Shown: positions 36,291-49,400, counted from the stretch's first letter. The stretch is DNA of 64,000 nucleotides from Beroe forskalii (GCA_011033025.1 WFMF01000003.1:1395483-1459482), one strand, 5' to 3'. Numbers and translations: made by a program. The notes: generated from the sequence alone by a model not told the origin.

Positions 36291-36790
36291 AAACCTGCTA
36301 CTTTGCAAAATTAGCACAACCCACTCACAGTTCTGGGGGCCTTTTGGCTGCACACAGGCATTAAAAAAGATTTAAAAAGGTCCATCCTGGGAGAAATATA
36401 CTGGGGAATTACTCCCGAAAGAGAAACTTACATAACTAACCACCCTACCTCCATCTTTTAGTTCCCCAGCCCATCCCTCTCCACTCATATACACCCCTCT
36501 CAACTCATAACACACTCTCAGAAACACCCCTTCAGTACATCAGGCTCATTATACACACCTCTCCACTCATAACACACCCTCTCATCCCACTCATAACACC
36601 CCTTTAGTACCTAAGCTCTTCAAGCGACTTTTTCCCCAACTTTTCGAGCATTTCCCTTTTTGAGCATTATTACAACTTTTAGAACTTTTTCCAATTTGTT
36701 AAAAACTTCCATGACGCCTTCCTAGTTCCTTGACAAGTGATGACCAGCCCCTCCTACGGAGGCTAGTGACGAACACGAGTCGACCTACAC
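36291..36790. other. Unannotated; CT-rich short repeats
   Basis: No gene seen. Loose ACACCCCTCTCCACTCATAA repeats at about 36,470-36,600. Confidence 0.5.
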
Positions 36791-36967
36791 TCGAATCCGT
36801 TCGGGGTCTTCGGACTATCAAGTTGATTCATTTTACCGTGCAGCCACGCTGATACTGTATATCTATCTTATGGGACAGAGGGTTTGGCGGGGTCCTTCTT
36901 ACCGACCCTAGATATACAGCATCACAATAATTCAACTTGACAATTCGAAGACCCCGACCAGATTCGA
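36791..36967. mobile_element. Foldback element with ~35-bp inverted ends
   Basis: The left end TCGAATCCGTTCGGGGTCTT...TATCAAGTTGA and the right end TCAACTTGACAATTCGAAGA...GATTCGA are inverted with a few mismatches. The interior contains a smaller ATATCTAT/TAGATATA pair. Non-coding. Confidence 0.65.
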
Positions 36968-36999
36968 GAGCAGGACGATCCTTGTTAATCACCAGCCGC

Positions 37000-37372
37000 A
37001 GTAGGAGGGGCTGGCGTGGTAGGATGCGTGGTAGGAGTCGGAGATGGTTATCACTTGTCAAGGAAGGCGTGGTAGGAGTAGAAGGGCTGTTCATCACTCG
37101 TCAAGGAAGGCGTGGTAGGAGGGGCTGGTGAAGAAAGGCGTGGTAGGTGTAGAAGGGGCTGGTCATCACTCGTCAAGGAAGGCGTGGTAGGAGAAGGGGG
37201 GCTGGTCATCACTCGTCAGGGAAGGCGTAGTAGGAGTAGGAGGGGCTGGTCATCACTCGTCAAGGAAGGCGTGGTAGGAGTCGGAGCTGGTCCTCACTCG
37301 TCAAAGAAGGCGTAGCAGGAGTAGGAGGGGCTGGTCATCACTCGTCGAGGAGGGCGTAGTAGGAGCAGGAGC
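37000..37372. repeat. 44-bp minisatellite
   Basis: About seven imperfect copies of GGAAGGCGTGGTAGGAGTAG followed by GAGGGGCTGGTCATCACTCGTCAA. Confidence 0.9.
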
Positions 37373-37439
37373 GGTCAACAAATGTAATGAATAATGACTC
37401 CACCCGCAGTGGGGGCCTTTATATATGTGTCTGTTGACA

Positions 37440-37795
37440 CCCAATCAAACATGACGAATGCGCGCATTCCACATTCCATCCCTCATGACGTTGACACCAT
37501 TCGTATGTTGTGACGTATGACGAATTATGATTCGTACGCATTCCACATTCCATCCATAGGACGTTGACACCATTCGTATGTCGTGACGTATGACGTATTT
37601 TGATTCGTACGCATTCCACATTCCACCCGTATGACGTTGACACCAGTCGTGTGTTATGACGTATGACGTATTTTGATTCGTACGCACTTCAGATTCCAGT
37701 GCCAATATGACGTTGACCCCATTTGTACCTTATGACGCATGAAGAATATTGATTTGTGGTCATTCCACATCCCATCACTGATGACATTGACGGTA
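37440..37795. repeat. 73-bp tandem repeat
   Basis: Five units starting GACGTTGACACCATTCGTAT and ending in CGCATTCCACATTCCA. Starts at 37,487, 37,560, 37,633, about 37,709 and 37,783. The last two are more diverged. Confidence 0.88.
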
Positions 37796-38380
37796 TAACT
37801 GTTATTATACCCCTCCCAAGCTTGTTTTAGCGACCCTGTAACTGTGTAAGTTTGGTTATACGGTCTCCACTGAATTACAGTGCAAAAAAGCTAAAAATGA
37901 AATTTGATTTTATAAAGGAGCACTCAAAAATCTACTTAAGCGATGATTTCGGACGAGGGTCGTCAGACCCGAGTAGGAAGAAATACTGTTGTTTGGTCAG
38001 AGAATAGTAGGTCCCAGCTATTTCCGGTCGGGGTATAATCCGGTTCCATGATCTCAGCTGTGACCGTATGCCTTCGATAATGAACTCGGCACGCCTCGTC
38101 CATTATCCAACTTACACAGTCTCGGCTGTCGCCTCGACCATGTAAGTTGCGGTATACGGTCACCACTTCGACATGTAACCGCTTACTGTGAGCTCGTAGG
38201 TCGAGAGCAACATGGCGAATAAAGTAAAATGTAAATGAAAGGGCAGGTCAAAAAGGGGTGGATAGAATTATTGCGAAGTATCTTCAAACTTCAAACTAAA
38301 CATGTTACTTTGATTGAAATTTGTCAAAAACTGGAATAAAATTTTTCAAAAACTGGCCGAGTCAGTCTTTCGCCGATTTT
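37796..38380. other. Intergenic, no gene seen
   Basis: AT-rich sequence with a repeated phrase (TGTAAGTT...ATACGGTC.CCAC) near 37,845 and 38,142. Nothing coding. Confidence 0.5.
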
Positions 38381-38580
38381 GGAACAAAAATGGGACAAAT
38401 GTAAGCATATATTTGCGGCTAGAGTTATCTACAACACATTTACATCAGGGGAGGGGGTAAGGCAAACTTTGGCAAACTTTGGCAAACTTTGGCAAACACT
38501 TTTTTTGGCTAACTCCAAAAAAAGTGGAAGCATTTGCCAAAGTTTGCCAAAGTTTGCCAAAAATAAAATGCCTTTTTAAC
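38381..38580. repeat. Left arm of a long inverted pair, with internal hairpin
   Basis: TGGGACAAATGTAAGCATAT leads to a stem made of GGCAAACTTT repeats and ACACTTTTTTTGG, folding back on CCAAAAAAAGTGG and AAAGTTTGCC repeats. The whole arm recurs inverted at 41,571-41,787. Confidence 0.85.
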
Positions 38581-38944
38581 CACTTTAGCAACACTTTAGG
38601 TACCCATAATATGCTTTTCAGGGATGCTGAATCGATTCCCAAGGTCTGTTTCAAATTTTGACGTTATCCAGAAGCTGTAGCAGAGACCACATCCATATTG
38701 AATAGAGTAGAAGGCTACAGTAACAAATACGATATTCATTACCTCTTATTTTAATTTTTATGCATTTAAGTACTAAGTAGTCCGATCAAACCGTTGTATG
38801 ATCCAGCCCTAAAACCGAAGCATCCACGCTACATACGTCTGTTCCAGCAGCGCCAGAAAAAATCAATACTAAGACCCCGCCATGACCACTGACCAGTTTC
38901 AATGGATTCCTGCGACATAAGCCGACATAAAGGTGTTGAGAATG

Positions 38945-41270
38945 CTAAGTGAAGGCTGAGTGGAGCCTAGTGGAGGCTGAATGGAGCCTAGTGGAGGCTG
39001 AATGGAGCCTAGTGGTGGCTGAGTGGAGCCTAGTGGAGGCCGAGTGGAGCCTAGTGGATGCCGAGTGGAGCCTAGTGGAGGCCGAGTGGAGCCTAGTGGA
39101 GGCTGTGTGGAGCACTGGAGCTTATTGGAGGCTTTGTAGAGCCTAGTGGTCCACTAGGCTCCACACACGCTCCATTGGGCTCACACAGCCTCCCAATAGG
39201 CTCCACCAGCCTCCAATAGGCTCCACAAAGCTTTATTGGGCTCCACTCTTACACTAGGCCCCACTTAACTCACTGGGTTCACTAGCAGTAGAGGCTATGT
39301 GGTACCAGTGGAGGCTGAGTGGAGCCTAGTAGAGGCTGAGTGGAGCCTATTGAGGCTGTGAGGAGCCTTGTGGAGGCTGATAGGAGCCTAATGGAGGCTG
39401 TGTCAAGCCTAGTGGAGGCTTAATAGTCTAGCCTAGAGAGCTAGTGGTCCACTAGGCATCACTCAGCCTTCCCTAGGAGTGGAGGCTGAGTGGAGTCAAG
39501 TGGAGGCTGAGTGGAGCCTAGTGGAGGCTGATTGGAGCCTAGTGGAGGCTAACTGGAGCCTGGTGGAGGCTGTGTGGAGCCTAGTGGAGTCTGTGTGGAG
39601 CCTAGTGGAGGCTGTGTGGAGCCTAGTGGAGGCTGTGTGGAGCCTAGTGGAGGCTGAGTGGAGCCTAGTGGAGGCTCTGTGGATCCTTCTGGAGGCTGTG
39701 TGAAGCCTAGTGGAGGCGGAGTGGGGCATAGTGGAGGCTGGCTCGAGCCTTGTGGAGGCTGAGTGGGGCCTAGTGGAGGCTGGCTCGAGCCTGGTTGAGG
39801 CTTTGTGGAGGCTGTGTGGAGCCTAGTGGAGGCTGTGTGGAGCCTGGTGGAGGCTGTGTGGAGTCTAGTGGAGGCTGTGTGGAGTCTAGTGGAGGCTGTG
39901 TGGAGCCTAGTGAAGGCTGTGTGGAGCCTAGTTGAGGCTGTGTGGAGCCTGTGTGGAGCCTAGGTGGAGGCTGTGTGGAGGCTGTGTGGAGCCTAGTGGA
40001 GGCTGTGTGGAGCCTAGTGGAAGCTGAGTGGAGCCTAGTGAGCTAGTGGAGCCTAGTGAAGGCCGACTGGAGTCTAGTGGAGGCTGTGTGGAGCCTAGTG
40101 GAGGCTGAGTGGAGCCAAGTGAAGGCTATGTGGAGCCTAGTGGAGGCTGTTTGGAGCCGAGTGGAGGCTGTGTGGAGCCTAGTGGAGGCTGGCTGGAGCC
40201 TGGTAGAGGCTGTGTGGGGGGTTCGGACACTACGGCACAGGACTCTAGGGCACTGGACCCTACGGCACAGGACACTACGGCACAGGACTCTTGGGCACAC
40301 TTTTCAGTTTTGGGGGGACGCTGCGGCACACTTTGGTTTTTGGGTGGACTCTAAGGCACACTCTAAGGCACGGTTGCAGTTAGGGTAATGTAGTAGGGGA
40401 CATTTGTCCCCAAACGACAGATACCTCTCATCAGAGAGATCAGGAACATACGGGAGATACTGCTTGTTAGCTGACCTTATTAGGATTAGAGATAAGGAAC
40501 ATGCAGTAGATACTGATTTTGACCTCATATTAGGATTCAGGGACTCATCGGACTTCAGAATCTTCTTCATCTTGGATTCCGCTACTCTGGATGGAAGACA
40601 GGCTTGAAGGTGCGTGAAGAAGAACGACCGCTGCAATGGAAGGCTCTAGACAGACTCCCAGGGGAACCTTGACGCCTTTAACCAGCCTCACTGCCACGAG
40701 CCAGACCTTGCTGACTGTGAGCTGCGTGAGGTCTTCTCCAACATTGCAAACATGTGTGGAGCCTAATGGAGCCTGTCGGAGGCTGTGTGGAGCCTAATGG
40801 AGGCTGTGTGGAGCCTAGTGGAGGCTGGCTGGAGCCTGGTGGAGGCTGAGTGGAGCCTAGTGGAGGCTGTGTGGAGCCTAGTGGAGGCAGACTGGTGCAT
40901 AGTGGAGGATAGTTGGAGCTGTCTGAAAGTTTGAATCTATAAATTGTTTTTCAAATCAGTACACATTTTACCAGTTTCAGCAAGAATTCTTTTGATGGAC
41001 GCTAATTGATTTAGGCCTCAGTCAGCCTCCAAATAGCCTCTAAATATATTTCAGTTTCCGTGGAGGCTTATGGAGGCTCAGTCTTTAGTGGAGGCTAAAC
41101 CAAAATTTTAGCCTCCATGGAGGCTGAGTGGAGGCTAATGGAAGCTAGCCCAAACAGTGGAGGTTATTTTCGTAAAGACTATTGCAAACCATTAGCCTCA
41201 ATGGAGGCTAATTCTTGAAATTAGCCTCCACTCAGCCTCCATGGATGCTAATGGAGGCTAATTTTTATCA
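38945..41270. repeat. 21-bp minisatellite (GTGGAGGCTGTGTGGAGCCTA type)
   Basis: Units such as GTGGAGGCTGAGTGGAGCCT plus A run in blocks at 38,949-39,170, 39,290-40,230 and 40,755-40,920, with inverted segments (39,145-39,260). A more degenerate GGAGGCTAATGG tail follows. An island of other sequence at about 40,230-40,750 holds an ACGGCACAGGACTC-type repeat. The 21-bp period creates long open frames that read as repeated LVEAEWS; these are not genes. Confidence 0.93.
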
Positions 41271-41570
41271 TGTTCCTGTGGTACCATTTTGCCAAAGTAG
41301 ATAGTAAATACATAGATCCATGCCTGGGAATAAAAAACATCTCTTTTCTCGAACCAAAAGGTTCTCGAAATTTCTAACCCTGTTCCTTTAGCCTTAGGAT
41401 ACCTTTTTGTTAACAGTAAGGTGCTTGGAGAGGGAAGGTCCAGGCGTAAAGCCTCGAAGGAGAAGGTCTGAACGAAAATTAAGCATTGGATATCGGTTCA
41501 GCTCCTTTGAAAACCATTATGCACACGTCCTGTATGCACTGTGGACAAGAAAACAGAAATTACAAAATTT

Positions 41571-41787
41571 TTGGAGTATTTTTGGCAAACTTTGGCAAAT
41601 TATGGCAAACTTTGGCAAACTATGGCAAACTTTAAGTAAACACTTTTTTGGCAAACTCCAAAAAAAGTGGAAGCGTTTGCCAAAGTTTGCCTTACCCCCC
41701 TACATCATCACAAAGTCAATCCAATCCTAACTCTGGCTGCAAATATATGCTTACAATTTGTCCCATTTTTCAGAATTTGTTCCACTT
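41571..41787. repeat. Right arm of the long inverted pair
   Basis: Reverse-complement relative of 38,381-38,580, including the same (GGCAAACTTT)n hairpin and the ATATGCTTACAATTTGTCCC end. Confidence 0.85.
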
Positions 41788-42280
41788 TTGACATATGCAT
41801 TTTTGTTGGTTTGCGTAAAGCGCGAAAACATTAAATTGTACAAAAGAAAATTTGCTAGCTTTGTCTGTGACAAAAATCAGCCGGCCGGTCGCGCGCGCCG
41901 GCGCGCTGTGCAATATCGAAAATCGATCTATGAATTCAATTAAGTCAATTTAATTAACTCCTAAATTGGGCGATTCTTAAATTTTCTTAAACTATCGCAT
42001 GTTGATTCTAGAAACCGAAGAGCAAATATTTGCGTTGGTCGTTGAATTAATTAAGCACATAATCGCCTCGAACAGCATTTGATCATCCGAACGATTTTGA
42101 GCACTTCCAAGAGACCAAATAAAACTACAATTCAATAAAAGAAATGCTTTGAAATGAAATAAAGTTTACTGGAAGGAATTTCAGTGTCTGTTTTTTTTTC
42201 GGACTGGTTTCAGGGCAAAAAACGGATGTGTGCGTTTGGTTTTTGTCCGATCTATAAAATTAATAATAAAAAAAGGGTAG
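41788..42280. other. Intergenic, no gene seen
   Basis: AT-rich with one CpG-rich patch near 41,880-41,910 (CCGGCCGGTCGCGCGCGCCGG). Confidence 0.5.
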
Positions 42281-42716
42281 TACCTTATTGGCCCTTATTT
42301 AACCGGCCCTTAAGGACAAAAACGACTTAGAGATTTTTGTCCAAAGGGCCGGTTAAAAAATGGCCGGTTAAAATGGGGCCGATTAAATTAAAGGCCAGTT
42401 GATTGTGGACAGATGAAACTTTTGTTACTTGGCTTATGTACTGGTAAATTCCTTTGACCGTCATAATATAACACAGATAATGACCTAAATCATAATATTA
42501 GACCAGTATTTGAGTTTTTTGATACAATTTACTAAGTTTAAGTTGGTTTTTGTGGCTATTTTTGAGCAAAATTTTCTTGTTTTGGCAACTGCTTTAAAAA
42601 TTTTTGTCCAAGGGGCCGGTTAAAATGGTTCAAAAATGATTCGATTTTTGTCCATAGGGCCGGTTAAAAAAAGGGCCGGTTAAAAAAAGGCCGGCTAAAT
42701 AAAGGCCAATAAGGTA
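42281..42716. mobile_element. 436-bp MITE with GTAG target duplication
   Basis: Ends TACCTTATTGGCC and GGCCAATAAGGTA are perfect inverted repeats. They continue imperfectly through repeated GGGCCGGTTAAAA modules. GTAG flanks both sides (42277-42280 and 42717-42720). No open frame. A fragment of the same end (GCCAATAAGGTA) lies in CLINT1 intron 3 near 3,563. Confidence 0.85.
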
Positions 42717-42720
42717 GTAG

Positions 42721-43203
42721 TTTAGTTCTGATGCCCAAACTTTTAAGATGTCTCAAAATCAACCAATTCGAACGATCAATGGCCATTGATTTAATTAAAA
42801 GTCAGTTATTTGAATTATTAGCGTCATGCCCGTTTTTATGAAAGGCGGACACAACGGAGGACTATGGACATGCCCTTTGTTCAATTTTCTGCTTTCTATA
42901 AAACGGACAGTGACATCCCTTTACTCCATAAACTATCAATTGTATATCAAATATGTATCAAAAATAAACAATCATTATTAACTTCTTTTTAAATTCTTCA
43001 TCAATTTATCTTACTATTACAGACACAACCAAATGAACAAAATTGAAACAACCAAAGTAAGCTAAATTTTTCACTTCATGACTTCAACTCACGCATTGCA
43101 ATGTTAAATTTGTCTATATGTATTCAACCTTCCACTGAACAATTCAAACAATACAATCATCAAACAGTTCACGAGAGGTGTGTTCACTCAGCCCCACACA
43201 ATC
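42721..43203. other. Intergenic 3' flank of COPS3
   Basis: AT-rich, with no exon or repeat recognised. Confidence 0.5.
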
Positions 43204-43308
43204 TCAGTTCTTTCTTTTTGCTCTAATCAGGGTAATTTCCCGCTGAGTTTTGTCTTGGGTGATGCAGCCACTTGGATCAACATTCAGAGCTTTGCAAATG
43301 CTGCTGAT
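43204..43308 (-). CDS. Candidate extra 3' coding exon, assignment uncertain
   Basis: After a good acceptor (TAATTTCAG) the minus strand reads 34 codons, ISSICKALNVDPSGCITQDK and on to a basic RAKRKKN-type end at TGA 43204-43206. It looks coding and lies directly downstream of the last COPS3 exon. It can be joined in frame to that exon only by a weak donor (GA|GTGAAG overlapping the COPS3 stop) and the second AG of the acceptor (ATCAG|CAGC). It is either an alternative COPS3 C-terminus or the last exon of another transcript. Confidence 0.4.
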   Translation of the reverse strand: MSSICKALNVDPSGCITQDKTQREITLIRAKRKN

Positions 43309-43480
43309 CTGAAATTAGAAGCACTATGACTAATGATTAAAAAGCTGAGCTATTATTACAACATTTTTATAAGGTTCATCGTGTAACTTATCTGATCAGA
43401 TTCAGGACAAGACACAAGTACCACAAGTAAAACCTAGCTCGTGAAAAATATAGAAAAACATGACGAACAAAATAATATCT

Positions 43481-46400
43481 TCACTCTAGAATGGATAAGA
43501 TCTTTTTAGATTTCCCATGGGCAGGAAAGTCCCAATTTGAGCTCGTCGGCATGGCGTCCTTCCGGGACTCCGATTCAGACATCCGTGCCAAGAGCTTAGG
43601 ATCGAGTGACAAAGCGGTGTCCAACCCCTGCAGAAGGAATGAGAGGGGTGATGAAATAAAAACAAAGCGGTGGGGATGGAACTGTTAACAATAGATAAGA
43701 AATAGATTTTTGTATTGCTGTTCATGATTAATTAATTGATACTTTATCTCAAGAAACCAGTAAATACCTTCGTCTTCTGATAGGATTCAATACAAGTGTC
43801 GAGACAGGACTTCAAGCTCTCGATAGTTACTGCTGGGTTATCCAACTCATTGCTTTCCTTCTTAAACCACACCACATCATCCGTCTTACCTGGAACATTT
43901 CGAAGTTATATTACTAAATACTATCAGGTCGAGACCACCAAAAAAAGAGAAAAAAAAGAAGGGGGATATCGTATCCACAAGTTCCATCGCAAATTACACC
44001 TAGTATCAATTCAAGTAAATCTAAATCTTGGCTGTATAATCACATTCGTCGTAATAGCAATGGCCCATATTATTTATCACGCGCTCGAATAATACGACCC
44101 CCTCACTCACATATTTGCGCGGATATATCGCCCGCCATTATCATCCGCCTGAGTCTATTCTCTACTTCTGATACCGGGAGTTTGAGGTGGTTAGCTAGCG
44201 TAGACATCTTGAGAGATACGAATGTGGACTGGAACTTGGCTATATTCCGCTGCCTGATGTGCTCCAGGGCCTGCAATTAGAGAGGTGAGGGGTCAGTAGT
44301 CGTACATGGTACAGTAGTTGTATAATGTACAGGTAATCCGAGCACTAAAAAGTAAAAACCTCGCGTGTAACGTAGATCTAGAAGTCGCGAGTTATGAGAA
44401 TGCCTTCTGAAATTCAGACACGACCACCATTTATACGTACGTGACACTGTATAGCATATTCATGCACGGCTCGAAAAATCGAAAATTCTTGAAAGATGCT
44501 CATTTCTCGTACTCCGAACTCGCAACAGCAGTGTAGCCAATCAGTACATGGGTATTGGGTACGTGATATGATCGCAGTCCGTAACATAGATAAAGAAACT
44601 GAACCTAGCTTGACGATAACATGTCGAACTCCTACGTGCGCGGCTCTTCATGCGCTGCTAACAGGCTGTAAACAACAGGCAGTGCGCCGCGCACGATTAC
44701 GACGCGCACGTAGGAGTTAAACATGCCCCTGGGACGATGAGCACAGAGCCTGTTTAGCAAGTCCCAGGTTGTGCTGTTTCTCCAAGAAGGGTGTCATCTG
44801 AGCGATGGTAGCTGCGAACCTCTCCGAGTCCTCCTCGGCCGCTATCTGGAAGAGGTTGGTGTAGGGCCGACACAGGTGCGGAATGCTGAGGTGCACGCTG
44901 GGCAAGGAGCGGGCAGATACCGTCTTACCGCACAGGATGGTGACCAGCGTGAGCTTCTGGAAGGCAACCACCTGCGGAGGAAACAGTGTAAGGTCTAAGG
45001 GAGGGATAGCCAGAACGCAGAAGTGCAAATCTATAATACAAAACGTAATGAACCCTTTAGAATGTTGATAAGTGAACAATGGTACTACTGTACGAATCAC
45101 TTTGATTTGGTTTCTTACAAATACTTAGGCATATCATAATGATTTGCACTTGGGACTCAGATCAAAACCTGTAACAGTTAACTAAAAAATAACGGTTGAG
45201 CGATAATTTTCAGACAATTTTACGTTAGAAACAGTCATTCATCTAAATTTCATCACAGAATCAATAGCTGATTGAAGTATTTTTTTCGAATTCTGATTAC
45301 ATCAACGCTTTGTGTCACTGTTCAAAAAACAATTTTCCCATATTTTGGAACGAACATAACTCAAATTGTGGTAGTCTGATCTTAAAGATTTTCATACCGA
45401 TTCAAGGTATAAATAACACGAGTGACCTCGCAAAATTATATTGAAATTGAATATAAAAAGGCAAATTTATGAATTCTTAATCGACACCTTTTAGAAAATT
45501 CATAAATCTTGAAAAAGACAGACTTCAAAAATCCGTATCCGGCGCATTTTAAAGGTTAGGTCACTCAATTTTACAGCATTTGTGGTGCTTGATATGATCA
45601 ACATATGTTTCAAAAGAGACGTATTTGCAACCATAGTTGATCACGTTATGGACATTTTTCTGCCTCTTGGGATGTAAAGCTGCGCAAATTGCCCAACCTC
45701 AATTTTTAACAGCGAGTTTTGGATTTTTGTGGACCCTCATGGTTTTGGTGGATTCCTTTGAAAATACTCTTCTTAAGCTCTACAACATGGTCCTCATGAG
45801 TTTTCTTAGTTAGCACATAAAGATATAGAGTGATTTCTATCACTCTAGGGGGACTCTAGGTGGCTCAAAGTGGCATGACATGCTCCTGTACTTTATTTAT
45901 ATGTTAAAAAACCTCTGAAGCTCCTAGAACCCTGCCGAGCGGCAACAAATACCGGAGTTGTTCATATTACACGTTGCGATAGTCGTTTTTCAGTTTCGGT
46001 AATTTTGAAGGCATTCTTTGGCTACAAGCAAATCATTATGTCATGCACTAATAGAAACCATCTATTCTAACAGTTATGAGTTAACACTTAAGCCGACGAG
46101 CAGAACACTTAACCACTTTACATAATACTCAAATCCGACTTTGTCCGTAATAGAAAGTAGACAGATCCTCGAACAGCCCTCCTACACAGTACACAGTTTC
46201 ATCTCCCACCTGAATAGCTGAAGTAGTCTGTAGACTGGGTACACTCAGACAAATCTCTAAGAAGTGCCTGGCTCGAGGAAAGTTACTGAGAGCAGCGTAG
46301 ATACAGCCACCGTAGTAGTAGTACTGCAACACGTACTTGACATCTTCAACCTAGAGTTGGTGAGATTAGGACACGACGTCATTATCATAGCTCAAAGTGG

Positions 46401-49400
46401 TACTTTAATGACGTTGAACTGCATGTCGGTGAGTCATATAAAATAGCAGAATCAGTCGTGATTATTGGGTAAGATCTTTCCTAAATTCTGAAGCAATAAG
46501 TGCCAATGGCACTGTTTATACTATTGAAAGAATCCAGTTTAATAATACCTCCTCCTTTGAGATGGTCGTTACATCTTTATCCAGGTATTTGAGTGCAGGG
46601 GACAGTACTTTGGCAGCTATACATAACTGCAAGAAATCAGAGTGTAGACTGCTCGGGCCCGTGTTTGTGTCCGCAGTGTATTTGCTAAGGAGGCTATCCA
46701 CTATTTTAATACCTGAAATCAAGAATACTGGCATTATGGAGGAAATTGGAGAAATAGTCTGATCGACACCTCAGGGAATGAATGATTTTTGTCTAGCATA
46801 CCGCATGTGAGAATACACACGGTGAACCACTGCAAATTACAAGACCCATCCTCTGCTTTACAAACCTCTGATGGGACATCCCATTCGGATAAGGAACTCG
46901 GTTAGGTAGTGGATAGCTTGGACCACATTGGCAGGGACTGGTACGGTTGCCACTGAGTCCACAATGGCAATTGACCTGTTCAGGACTTCTTCCACATTGT
47001 CTCCGTGCACACCGTCAAGGAGCTCTTGAACTCTGCAATGGATAGCTTTTACTCGCCATTGAGAAGGAACCAAATTATACAGAGCTAGTTCGATCTAATA
47101 TAACACTAATTTCTTCTCAATTCAATAACAAATAGTTCGTCTGAAAATCAGTGACTCATCTCAAAACTCAGTAAAAATTACTGCCCTCCGTGAGGCTCGA
47201 ACTCACGACCTTCAGATTATGAGACTGACGCTCTAACCAACTGAGCCAGGAAGGCTATGGGAACTTTGAAACATTTAACCAACTTTTTGGCTTAGGGATT
47301 CTAATGGCAATGAGTACTTAGTGTAAGATGTGGAGGCAAAAACTAATTCTTCGAGAGGGCAGCATAAATTAATAGCAAAGTCCATAGCGAGCCTTTATAG
47401 GTAGATAATGGAGGGTCTAGAATAGAAAGAGGCAAATCAAATCTATCTATGAGAAAAATTACTGCCCTCCGTGAGGCTCGAACTCACGACCTTCAGATTA
47501 TGAGACTGACGCTCTAACCAACTGAGCCAGGAAGGCTATGTTTGTTTCAAAACATACACCGAGATTGCGCATGGCGACTCTGCTTGATTTACTATGTAAT
47601 CCAATGTCTTATCTATAGAGGTGTATGGGTAAACTACAAACATAACAAATACTGCATATCGATTTTCTAATTCAAGGATTGACATGAGAGGCGGAAGAGA
47701 CTAAACTGTGAATCATCAGCGGTTACCCTGTTGTAAGGTCTCCCTGCCATCTGCGATGTAGGTACCATCAGGACAAAGGGAAACGGAGGGGTTTCGGCCC
47801 ACGTGTGTGCAAAACCCAGGACTCCATTCGCAACACAGTTTAGAGGGAAGGGTAGAATAGCGTATGTATGAAAATGTGATGCAAAAGAATTCGCCCAATT
47901 CAGCGTATAAAAACTCTTCTTTAGCTTTTACAACATGATCTTGTTGTAAAATTCATTTCACTAACTAGCAAATTCATCTGCAAGAAAAATTATTGCCCTC
48001 CGTGAGGCTCGAACTCACGACCTTCAGATTATGAGACTGACGCTCTAACCAACTGAGCCAGGAAGGCTATGTGAGGTAGAGAATTGCTGAATAATTATAA
48101 CAATGCTGTTATCAATCTAGTAGTTAAGCATCGTATCGAATGTTGCAAATTACTAGAGTTAATTACCTCAGCTAATTAGATAAGTGATCGAGAAGTTCTG
48201 CACTCAAGTGAAGAGCAAATCACAGAACATCATGAATCAAATGAAAGGAAATATCAGAAGAGCAAAGAAAGCCGCGCGCGCGGCGCCCGGCACGACGACA
48301 ACAAATTTTGAGGGATCTACACAAACGTCTTGCTAAAACTTGCTAGTACAAAAAGATGTTTTGACATATGGCGGCAAGACCAAGCCGCGCAGTGCAAGCT
48401 AAACAAAGGATGAAGTTACGAACACTGAGCTCCAATGACGCAAATGCGAAAACTGCCATTTCATGTGTTGCTCTGATAACCAATCAATTCAGAGTAAAAT
48501 CGTTTACAATGTGACGTCAAGGCAGCATGAATTTGATGATTGAGCGTGGGCGAAGTTACGCTGTATTGCTGCGTATGATTTCCCGTGTTATCGCATGATC
48601 AATATTCGTGTCGTTTACAAGCAAAGTTTCTGCTAGCTCATGACTTGAGTAAAACTGAGAACAATAATCACATAATCAAACAAACCTCGAGTTTATGTCC
48701 GGGTTGGAGTTTTCTGTGGTTCCATTGATAGTGGGAGCTTCAACTTCGTTTGCCTGGACAAAAAGACAAGATGATGAAGTTGAAAGTATTTTCAGAATTC
48801 AGAGCTCGGTTAATATTTTCCTGAAAGTGAAATGAATCCGTGTATTTTCAAGTCCCTTTCAGTTTGTCGTGGCAGTGCTATGAAAAAATGATGTCAGCTT
48901 GTTATGGCAGTGCTGTGACGAACAGGGGTCAGTTCGTCATAGCACAGTGTTGTGACGAACAGGTGTCAGTTCGTCATAACACAATGTTGTGACAAACTGG
49001 TGTCAGTTCGTCATAACACAATGTTGGGACGAACTGGTGTCAGTTCGTCATAACACACTGTTGTGACGAACTGGTGTCAGTTCGTCATAACACAATGTTG
49101 TGACGAACTGGTGTTAGTTCATTATAACACACCGCTGTGACGAACAGGAGTCAGTTCGTCAAAGCACAGTGTTGTGACGAACAGGTGTCAGTTCGTCATA
49201 ACACAGAACTGTGATGCAGATGAACTGGTGTCAGTTCATTATAACACAGTTTTGTGACGAACAGGTGTCAGTTCGTCATAACACAGTTTTGTGACGAACA
49301 GGTGTCAGTTCGTCATAACACAGAACTGTGATGCAGATGAACTGGTGTCAGTTCATTATAACACAGTTTTGTGACGAACAGGTGTCAGTTCGTCATAACA

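Noticed and set aside
38949..40388. Open frames encoding repeated LVEAEWS or STRLHTA peptides
   Set aside because: A 21-bp repeat without stops makes such frames on both strands; no splice or start context.
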